Below are positions 57,523 to 64,000 of a stretch of DNA of 64,000 nucleotides, piece after piece. Below the pieces are notes generated by a model. It worked only from the letters and a program-made list of their open reading frames with translations, searched no databases and was not told the DNA's origin. Each line of letters opens with the position of its first letter. Position 1 is the first letter of the stretch. Made by a program: the position numbers and the translations under genes. Source of the stretch: Chloroflexota bacterium (lineage in GTDB: Bacteria > Chloroflexota > Anaerolineae > Aggregatilineales > Phototrophicaceae); assembly GCA_026708115.1 (NCBI GenBank), contig JAPOVL010000047.1, positions 62,001 to 126,000 of the forward strand, written 5' to 3'.

Positions 57523-58332
57523 ATGCGGGTGGATGTGGAAAGCTTCCGGGAACGTGGACACGTCACTGTTTCGGGCCTGTTTACCGACGGTGAAGTCGCT
57601 GCATTTCGCGAGCACTATATGGATCTGCGCCGCGCCGGAAGCTATGACGGCGATTTCGCCGGGGTGGAGGCCAAGGCGACAGATCCGCTCAAGGCTTTTC
57701 CGCGCCTGATTCACATGCATCGTTGGGACCAAACAAGTCTTGACTGGATGCTGGAACCGCGCCTGGAAGCCGTCTTCAAACAGTTGCTGGGCAAAGCGCC
57801 TTTAGCCGTACAAACCATGCTGTACTTCAAGCCCCCCGGCGCGCGCGGCCAGGCCTTGCACCAAGATCAGTATTATTTGCGCGTCCAGCCCGGCACTTGC
57901 ATTGCCGCCTGGATGGCGCTGGACGACTGCGACGAGGAAAACGGCTGCTTACAGGTCGTGCCGGGCAGCCATAACCTGCCCGTCCTGTGTCCCGAAGACG
58001 CCGATATCACGCAGAGCTTCACGGATGTGACCGTTCCGCTGTCCGCGGACATGCAACCCGAGCCGGTGATCATGCAGGCCGGGGACGTGTTCTTCTTCAA
58101 CGGTCAATTGATTCACGGCAGCTTCCCAAATAGTTCCGTGTCAAGATTCCGCCGCGCCCTGATCGGCCATTATATCGATGCGGATGCAGACCAAGTGGCG
58201 CATTATTATCATCCTGTGCTGCGCTTCGATGGCACTACAGTCGACTTGGAAGTCAGCCAGGGCGGCGGTCAATGCGGCGTATGGGTGGAGGAAGACGGGA
58301 GCGAAGTCCTGGAAATGCTAGAGCGTCTCTAG
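57523..58332 (+). CDS. Phytanoyl-CoA dioxygenase-family (PhyH) oxygenase
   Basis: A 269-residue Fe(II)/2-oxoglutarate oxygenase with a double-stranded beta-helix. The facial triad is His113 and Asp115 in ALHQDQYYL and His198 in NGQLIHGSF; Arg208 or Arg210 in VSRFRRAL would hold 2-oxoglutarate. WMALDDCDEENGCLQVVPGSH is a family block. ATG 57523 with GGGAG ahead is preferred over GTG 57517. Such enzymes hydroxylate lipids or natural products; the substrate here is open. Confidence 0.88.
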   Translation: MRVDVESFRERGHVTVSGLFTDGEVAAFREHYMDLRRAGSYDGDFAGVEAKATDPLKAFPRLIHMHRWDQTSLDWMLEPRLEAVFKQLLGKAPLAVQTMLYFKPPGARGQALHQDQYYLRVQPGTCIAAWMALDDCDEENGCLQVVPGSHNLPVLCPEDADITQSFTDVTVPLSADMQPEPVIMQAGDVFFFNGQLIHGSFPNSSVSRFRRALIGHYIDADADQVAHYYHPVLRFDGTTVDLEVSQGGGQCGVWVEEDGSEVLEMLERL

Positions 58333-58342
58333 TCAGACGTCG

Positions 58343-58873
58343 TCAATCGGCGAAAATCCGACCGCCGCGGTGGATGAACGCTTCGCTCGGTTCGGCAAGA
58401 TCCGCCTTGGGGTGTTCTTCCGGAATCATGCTGACCAAAACGCGGCGCTGCCCAAAATCAAAATAGTAGACGCATAAGCCCCGATCCGGCTGCAATTTGA
58501 TTTTGCTGGCGATGCGCTTGTCGAAGCGGACCGACTCGCCCGACCTGCTGGCAAGGGTTGTCTTCTTCCAAAACCGCCAGCGCGGATGGATCGCTTCGGG
58601 ATAAAGGACGCGATAGCAAAGCTTGACTCGCGAAAAACGAACCGCGCGCATCGCGACGGTCAACAAGAAACCCAGAATGAGCGCGACTACCAAAAGACGC
58701 CCCGCCATGCCATAGCGAGCCAGCAGCAGCGCCAGCGGCACAGACAGCAACAAAAGCGATGTCAGCGGTTCGGTGATTAATTCCAGCCATTGGCGAGACG
58801 ACAGCCGACCGTCGCGATTGCGCTTGAAGTCGTTCAGCAAGTCCTTTGAAAGTCGTTCCGGGGTTGTGGTCAT
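58343..58873 (-). CDS. Hypothetical two-helix membrane protein
   Basis: A 176-residue protein that I do not recognise. Two hydrophobic segments lie at about 34-50 (EPLTSLLLLSVPLALLLARYG) and 55-72 (GRLLVVALILGFLLTVAMRAV). The remainder is basic and soluble, with VYYFDFGQRRVLVSMIPEEHPKADLAEP. It is convergent with the dioxygenase gene, 10 bases apart, and lies just downstream of the EamA gene on the same strand, so it may share that transcript. Confidence 0.7.
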   Translation of the reverse strand: MTTTPERLSKDLLNDFKRNRDGRLSSRQWLELITEPLTSLLLLSVPLALLLARYGMAGRLLVVALILGFLLTVAMRAVRFSRVKLCYRVLYPEAIHPRWRFWKKTTLASRSGESVRFDKRIASKIKLQPDRGLCVYYFDFGQRRVLVSMIPEEHPKADLAEPSEAFIHRGGRIFAD

Positions 58874-58889
58874 GGTTATACTTTAACAG

Positions 58890-59807
58890 CTATCCCGCCT
58901 CGTGAGCAATATTGATGTTCACTTTGTCGCTGGCCCCCAATTGCAATATGATAACGCTGCCGACAATCAGCGCCGCGCCCAACCATTGCAGCGCTACGAT
59001 CACTTCGCCCAGCAAGATCATGGCCACGATCATCGCTAACACCGGCTCAATGGTGCTCACCAGAGAAGCGCGCGCCGGTCCTATGCGCTGAATTGCGATG
59101 TTGGTAGCGAATACCGGCAGCACCGTTCCCAATGTCGCAATGCAAAAGAGGCCGATGAGCGTCGCCGGATTCTGCGGAAGCTGCAGACCGCGCACGGGTA
59201 AGGAGAGCAGCAAAACCAGCAGCGTGGCGCCCATCATATGTGCGCTGGCCCGCGAAATATCCTCGACGCCGGCCAGGACCCGCCGCGCCATCAAATAGTA
59301 GGCGGCGACAATTGCCGCGTTAGCCAGCGCCAGAATCGCGCCCACCGGATCAATGGCATTGGGCACGATGACGTCCGGCACTGTGAGCCCGACGCCGACG
59401 AGCGCAAGCGCCAACGCCAGCCAGGCGCGCGGGCTTATCGCTTCGCCAAGAAACGTCGACAGGAGTACGATCATGGCCGGATATGTGAAGAACAAGACAA
59501 CGTAGGTGCTGCCAGGCAAACGCTCCAGCGCGAAAAAAGCGCACAGGACAGCAGCTGCAAACAACAGTCCTATGAATGCCGAGCCGACGGGCGATATGCT
59601 TTTTCCAGGCGATGGTCCCTGCCAACGGTTTCTGAATCCGACCAGAATCCACATCAGCGGCGCCGCCAGGATGAAACGCCAAACGGCCAGGTCCAGCGGT
59701 TCAAAGTTCGAATGATTGTAAACCGTTTTGACAATCGTCGGGATAAAGGCGAATCCAACGGCCGCAATCAGAATCCACAGCAATCCCTCACGCTCTCGTG
59801 TCGACAT
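58890..59807 (-). CDS. EamA/DMT-family transporter
   Basis: A 305-residue permease of the drug/metabolite transporter superfamily with ten hydrophobic segments in two EamA halves. The first half ends near GSTYVVLFFTYPAMIVLLSTFLGEAISPRAWLALALALVGV, the second near GPARASLVSTIEPVLAMIVAMILLGEVIVALQWLGAALIVGSVI, and both keep the family pattern of a helix with a Pro followed by a Glu. Export of amino acids, nucleotides or other metabolites is typical. It is separated from nuoN by a terminator. Confidence 0.88.
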   Translation of the reverse strand: MSTREREGLLWILIAAVGFAFIPTIVKTVYNHSNFEPLDLAVWRFILAAPLMWILVGFRNRWQGPSPGKSISPVGSAFIGLLFAAAVLCAFFALERLPGSTYVVLFFTYPAMIVLLSTFLGEAISPRAWLALALALVGVGLTVPDVIVPNAIDPVGAILALANAAIVAAYYLMARRVLAGVEDISRASAHMMGATLLVLLLSLPVRGLQLPQNPATLIGLFCIATLGTVLPVFATNIAIQRIGPARASLVSTIEPVLAMIVAMILLGEVIVALQWLGAALIVGSVIILQLGASDKVNINIAHEAG

Positions 59808-59835
59808 CGCCCCTCAATTCGTCGGCAAAGTTCAA

Positions 59836-59861
59836 ACAAAAAGGCGAGCGTAAGCCTCGCC
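59836..59861 (-). terminator. Terminator of the nuo operon
   Basis: On the minus strand GGCGAG (59861-59856) pairs with CTCGCC (59848-59843) across a 7-base loop, and TTTTTGTTTG follows. It lies after nuoN. Confidence 0.8.
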
Positions 59862-59902
59862 TCGTCGTTCAATGATTCTGATATGTACCGCGATTGGGCA
59901 AC

Positions 59903-61441
59903 TCAAGTGATGCTCACCGAACTCACAAGGTTCGTGGCAAGCGGGTAAAAGACGCCGAAGACCATCGTGCCAGCCAAGGCTATGTTGATCGCCCATCTTA
60001 CGGCTGATGTCTCCAGGGCCGGTTGCAAATCGCCCGAACTGTCGCGTAGATACATATTGACTACCACGCGCATGTAATAAAATGCGCTGACGACGCTGGT
60101 TAGCACGCCGATAATAGCCAAACCAAAGAGACCCGCTTGCACCGCAGAGGCGAATACCATGAATTTACCTAGAAAGCCGGCTGTCAGCGGAATGCCGGTC
60201 AAGCTTAGCATGAAGATCGTCATAGCCATTGCCATCAAGGGGCGTGATCGCGCCAGGCCGGTAATGTCCTCGATATTGCCGCCGCTGCCGTCTTCTCTTT
60301 CAATCGACATGACGACGGCGAAGGCGCCCAGATTGGTGAACATATACGCCAACATGTAGACCAAAGCGCTCTGAGTCGCAGCGTCAGCCACGCCCGCTGT
60401 TCCTGTGGCAGCTACAGCTACAAGAATGTACCCGGCATGCGCGATCGACGAATAGGCCAGCATGCGCTTCAGGTTCCTTTGCGATATCGCAACAAAATTG
60501 CCGAGGACCAAGGTCAAGACGGCCACAAGCGACACCGTCGCTTGCCAGGCAACCGGCTCTCCATCCGCGATTACCAGGGCAGCCATACCAGTGACCAAAA
60601 GCCGCAGCATGGCGGCAAAACCGCCAATCTTGGCAGTCACGCTCATAAAGGCGGTGACCGGCGTGGGCGCGCCTTCATAGACATCGGGCGTCCACATGTG
60701 GAAGGGCACCACGGCCACCTTAAATCCCAAGCCTACAAACAGCAGCGCCGCGCCAATAATCAAATAAAAGGCCGCCGACGAAACGGTGCCAGCGATACCG
60801 CCAGCCAGCGCAAAGATCTCCGGGATGTTGGTGCTGCCTGTCGCGCCATAAACCAAGGCCGATCCGAAGACCAGAAAGGCGCTGGAAAACGCGCCTAGAA
60901 TGAAGTATTTCATGCCGCTCTCTTCGGATTTGAGCGCCAGGTCGCTGCCGTCGTTCTTGATCGAACGAAAGGCTGCCAAGATATACAGCGGAATGCTGAG
61001 CAATTCCAAGGCGACGAATATGATAATCAGGTCGTTGGCGCCGACCATAAACATCGCGCCAGCCGAAGACAATAGCGCCAAAACATAATATTCGCCTCGA
61101 TGAATATCGGCTCGGTTGAGATAATCCCAACTCATCAATATCGCGATCAAGGTGGCGACCAAGATCACCACATTGAGAAAACCGGTGAAAGCATCGGCTA
61201 CGAACATGCCGTAGAGCGCTATCTGTTCGCTCTCGGCCGGGGAATAAACGAACAAATTCGCCGCAAAGCTGATGCCCAGCCCGATACAGGCCAAGATAGG
61301 CGTCCAGCGTTGGCGTTCCTCCGGCAAAAAGAGATCAACCAGAACCAGGATGAGCGTCCATAGCACCAGCAACGTGCCGGGCAATGTCGAGGCCAGATTG
61401 GATTGAGCGAGAAATTCCGCAATAGTGGGCGTCTCAAACAT
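59903..61441 (-). CDS. nuoN: NADH-quinone oxidoreductase subunit N
   Basis: A 512-residue antiporter-like subunit of complex I with about 14 hydrophobic segments. LLIIFVALELLSIPLYILAAF carries the conserved glutamate of TM5, and the lysines of TM7 and TM8 lie near PFHMWTPDVYEGAPTPVTAFMSVTAKIGGFA. It pumps protons as NADH or another donor reduces quinone. nuoL-nuoM-nuoN is the standard order, with nuoM only 8 bases upstream. Confidence 0.95.
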   Translation of the reverse strand: MFETPTIAEFLAQSNLASTLPGTLLVLWTLILVLVDLFLPEERQRWTPILACIGLGISFAANLFVYSPAESEQIALYGMFVADAFTGFLNVVILVATLIAILMSWDYLNRADIHRGEYYVLALLSSAGAMFMVGANDLIIIFVALELLSIPLYILAAFRSIKNDGSDLALKSEESGMKYFILGAFSSAFLVFGSALVYGATGSTNIPEIFALAGGIAGTVSSAAFYLIIGAALLFVGLGFKVAVVPFHMWTPDVYEGAPTPVTAFMSVTAKIGGFAAMLRLLVTGMAALVIADGEPVAWQATVSLVAVLTLVLGNFVAISQRNLKRMLAYSSIAHAGYILVAVAATGTAGVADAATQSALVYMLAYMFTNLGAFAVVMSIEREDGSGGNIEDITGLARSRPLMAMAMTIFMLSLTGIPLTAGFLGKFMVFASAVQAGLFGLAIIGVLTSVVSAFYYMRVVVNMYLRDSSGDLQPALETSAVRWAINIALAGTMVFGVFYPLATNLVSSVSIT

Positions 61442-61449
61442 GGTCTCTC

Positions 61450-63051
61450 CTAGGGCAAGAACAGCGCCACGATGCTATCCACCGACATATCCAGCATATT
61501 GAAAAAGACAATCGGTTGGACGCCGATCCAGAAGATCATGATCAGGATCGGAATGAAAGCCGCAATCTCGTTCCACTGCAATTTGTAGCGCGTCTCGTCG
61601 GAGAGCGGATTGCGGTGCTCCCCCATGAAAACGTGCTGGAACATCTTCAACAGGTAAACCGCCGCCATGATCACGCCCAGGGTCGCAAACAGCGTGAAGG
61701 CGAAGCCCAGGTATTCGCTGCCCAGCGAACCCAACAAGATCGTGAATTCACCGATGAAGCCGTTCAATCCCGGCAAGCCCATACTGCTCAAAGATATCAC
61801 CAAACTGATCGCGCCGAAGGCGGGCATCATTTTCCAGATACCGCCGTAATCCGCCATTTCCTTGGTATGCCAGCGCTCATAGAGCATTCCCACGATCAAG
61901 AAGAGACCGCCGGTGCTGATACCATGATTGACCATTTGCAGGGTCGCGCCTTGCAATCCCTGCGAGTTCAACGCGAAAATGCCTAGCACCACGAAGCCCA
62001 GGTGGCTGACCGAGGAATAGGCGACCAGCTTCTTTACGTTGTCCTGCGCATAGCTGACCCAAGCGCCGTAAATGATCCCAACTACGCCAAGAAAGGCGAT
62101 CGTTGGCGCCCAGGCCACCGCGGCTTCCGGAAACATCGTCAGATTAAAACGAACGATGCCATACGTGCCCATTTTCAGCAATACACCCGCCAGTATGACC
62201 GAGCCGGCTGTCGGCGCCTGCACATGCGCGTCGGGAAGCCAACTGTGGAAGGGAAAGATCGGCACTTTTATGGCGAAAGCCACCAAGAATCCCAAGAACA
62301 GGAAGCTTTCTACAGAGCTGAGCAAGAATCCGGCGTCTTCCTCCTCGCCGGCGACCGGATCCCAATAGCTGCCCTCGCCTTCGTACGTATGCACCATCTC
62401 GATGACGCCGACATCGCCCGCGGCGCTGTAAGTGCTGAAGGTGCCGGATTTGTTGCCAACGTAGAGGATGGCGATCAACATCAAGATCGAACCGGCCATC
62501 GTATAGAGGAAAAACTTGACCGCGGCGTATATCCGCTCTTCCGCGCCCCAAATACCGATCAGAAAGTACATCGGCACCAGCGTGACTTCCCAAAAGACAT
62601 AAAAAATGATCAAGTCATGTATCACGAAAACGCCGATCATTGACCATTCCAGGAGCATCATGAAGATGTAATAGAGCTTTTCGCGTCCTCGTTCTTCAAA
62701 TATCTGGCTGCCAAAAGATCCCAAGATCGCGATCGGCATGATGAAAGTTGTCAGTAGCACAAGCAGCAGACTGATGCCGTCGACGCCCACAAAGTAACTG
62801 ATATTGATCACCGACTCGCCCAAGGACACCTCAGCCCAGGTATTGCGCTGCACCATCTGAAGCTCTGCCACGCTCGGATCGAAGTTGACCCACATCAAGA
62901 CCGACGCCACAAAGGCAACTACGCTCGTGCCGAAGGCTACCCACTTGATGTTATCCCGCTGCGTCTCGCCATTCATAAACAGCAATATGGCCAGCCCGAT
63001 CATCGGGATAAACAAGGTAATTGTCGTTAGCGAAAGTCCAGTCAAGTCCAT
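61450..63051 (-). CDS. nuoM: NADH-quinone oxidoreductase subunit M
   Basis: A 533-residue antiporter-like subunit. The TM5 glutamate lies in IIFYVFWEVTLVPMYFLIGIWG, and the key lysine and proline helix in VAFAIKVPIFPFHSWLPDAHVQAPTAGSVILAGVLLKMGTYG. An acidic loop, TYEGEGSYWDPVAGEEEDAG (residues about 224-243), is inserted between two helices and is longer than in E. coli. It follows nuoL at 15 bases. Confidence 0.95.
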   Translation of the reverse strand: MDLTGLSLTTITLFIPMIGLAILLFMNGETQRDNIKWVAFGTSVVAFVASVLMWVNFDPSVAELQMVQRNTWAEVSLGESVINISYFVGVDGISLLLVLLTTFIMPIAILGSFGSQIFEERGREKLYYIFMMLLEWSMIGVFVIHDLIIFYVFWEVTLVPMYFLIGIWGAEERIYAAVKFFLYTMAGSILMLIAILYVGNKSGTFSTYSAAGDVGVIEMVHTYEGEGSYWDPVAGEEEDAGFLLSSVESFLFLGFLVAFAIKVPIFPFHSWLPDAHVQAPTAGSVILAGVLLKMGTYGIVRFNLTMFPEAAVAWAPTIAFLGVVGIIYGAWVSYAQDNVKKLVAYSSVSHLGFVVLGIFALNSQGLQGATLQMVNHGISTGGLFLIVGMLYERWHTKEMADYGGIWKMMPAFGAISLVISLSSMGLPGLNGFIGEFTILLGSLGSEYLGFAFTLFATLGVIMAAVYLLKMFQHVFMGEHRNPLSDETRYKLQWNEIAAFIPILIMIFWIGVQPIVFFNMLDMSVDSIVALFLP

Positions 63052-63066
63052 AGGACGACGTTCTCC

Positions 63067-64000
63067 TTAAGAGCCACTTTGGAGCATGGTCTGTATGAAA
63101 GGCAAAAGCATCAACAGAATAACAGCCACAACACCGATGAAGATCACCACCGCATACAGCCGAACGTAGCCCGTTTGCATGCCGCGCATCCAGTTAGCCA
63201 GGCGCTGTACCAGCCAGGCTACGCCGTTCACCGCGCCGTCAATGATGCCCAGATCGAAGGGCTGGCCCAACAGTTTTGCAATGCTGTCGAAACCACGTTT
63301 GATAATGCTGTCGTGGAAGTAATTGTGCAGGAAGTCCCAATCGACTCGGTCGGCGAGGAAACTCGCCAGTCGATTGAAGGGCTGCTCGATCACGTTGCCG
63401 TAGATCTCATCCCAATACAAGCGCGCATTCGCCAAGCGGAAGGCCGCGCGCGATGAAGCATGCCTTTCCAACTGATCGCGATTTTCTGGCGCCAATCCCT
63501 TGCCCTTGTAGACATTGTGCGCCACCACGATCGAGGCTATCCCAAGCGCCAGCGCAATGCCGGCAATCAACAAATTGAAGTCGAGCGAGTGCCCCCGCGA
63601 CACGCTGAGCAAGCTGTGCTCAAGGAAATACTTGAATTCGTAGCTTTCATAAATGTTGGAGAAGATCGGCGTCGCCTTGGGTACGTTGATCAAGCCAATT
63701 ATGCAAGTGAAAATCGCCAAAACAACCAGCGGCAACAACATCGCGCCGTTGCTCTCCGGCGCTTGACGAGCCGCCTCGCTCCGCCCGCCGTCAAAGAAGA
63801 CCAGCACGATCTGGCGCCACATGTAAAATGCCGTGAAGGCCGCCGCGGCCAAGAGAATGCCAAAGGCGATGAATCCACCCAAATCGTTGAGTTGGAAGCC
63901 CTCGTACCAGGCGTCCGCCAGGATCTCGTCCTTGGACCAGAAGCCGGCAAAGGGGAATATGCCCGCCAGCGCCAGGGTACCGATCAAATAAGTGAGATAG
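63067..64000 (-). CDS. nuoL: NADH-quinone oxidoreductase subunit L, C-terminal part
   Basis: The C-terminal 310 or so residues; the frame is open to the right edge, so the N-terminus lies outside the window. YLIGTLALAGIFPFAGFWSKDEILADAW is the hallmark block with the conserved lysine and aspartate. AAFTAFYMWRQIVLVFFDGG and the long C-terminal region with amphipathic lateral helix and final membrane segment (VRLYAVVIFIGVVAVILLMLLPFI) follow. The long lateral helix couples the pumping subunits. Confidence 0.93.
   Translation of the reverse strand, partial: YLTYLIGTLALAGIFPFAGFWSKDEILADAWYEGFQLNDLGGFIAFGILLAAAAFTAFYMWRQIVLVFFDGGRSEAARQAPESNGAMLLPLVVLAIFTCIIGLINVPKATPIFSNIYESYEFKYFLEHSLLSVSRGHSLDFNLLIAGIALALGIASIVVAHNVYKGKGLAPENRDQLERHASSRAAFRLANARLYWDEIYGNVIEQPFNRLASFLADRVDWDFLHNYFHDSIIKRGFDSIAKLLGQPFDLGIIDGAVNGVAWLVQRLANWMRGMQTGYVRLYAVVIFIGVVAVILLMLLPFIQTMLQSGS

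Noticed and set aside
1..64000. tRNA, rRNA, CRISPR, prophage or insertion sequence
   Set aside because: I looked for clover-leaf patterns, regular spacer arrays, transposase and integrase motifs and found none apart from tmRNA.

Overview
The window looks like chromosomal DNA of a free-living bacterium, most likely a member of the Chloroflexota (Anaerolineae-like). This is inferred from the style of several proteins (S12 with a loop insertion, a YabN-type MazG, a long-form RmlA), from Ugp-type sugar ABC transport, and from a monoderm-like gene set with an aerobic-type complex I. No 16S gene is present, so the placement is an inference. Coding density is high, GC is moderately high by eye, and I see no prophage, CRISPR array, insertion sequence or defence island.

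Layout. 1-377 is the 3' end of serS. 564-3120 is an ABC-2 exporter (one ATPase and two paralogous membrane subunits) behind a near-consensus promoter. 3275-6593 is a sugar ABC importer (binding protein and two permeases, no ATPase). 6661-12126 is a glycan cluster: nucleotide-sugar dehydrogenase, GT4, a fused GT9-GT26 glycosyltransferase and a heptose-kinase-like PfkB protein. 12127-16452 holds a VOC protein, an alkyltransferase-like protein, rmlA, a SpoU methyltransferase and mazG.

16685-39906, minus strand, is one long translation locus running rpsL-rpsG-fusA-tuf-rpsJ-(S10/spc genes)-secY, then adk-map-secreted hydrolase, then rpmJ-rpsM-rpsK-rpoA-rplQ-truA-rplM-rpsI. I find good promoters before rpsL and rpmJ, an operator-like palindrome before secY, and terminators after secY and rpsI. 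infA and rpsD are missing from their usual places. A structured-looking 190-nt leader lies between rpsJ and rplC.

40267-43250 holds an acyl-CoA dehydrogenase, a hydrolase and a renalase-like flavoprotein. 43913-44300 is a tmRNA gene (ssrA) with promoter, G3.U70 acceptor stem, reading frame for the tag AKPNFNPLPAVA and terminator; its T-loop is not canonical. 44365-58873 carries a lipoprotein, an ABC exporter, a nitrilase-family amidase, pth fused to a repeat domain, a serine hydrolase, mfd, a GT-C type membrane protein, a YbaK-type editing protein and a phytanoyl-CoA-type dioxygenase. 58890-64000 ends with an EamA permease and nuoN, nuoM and partial nuoL.

The most notable signals not explained by genes are a dispersed intergenic repeat of about 70-86 bp present in five copies, the tmRNA T-arm, and the rplC leader. 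I did not find a clearly new multi-gene system.
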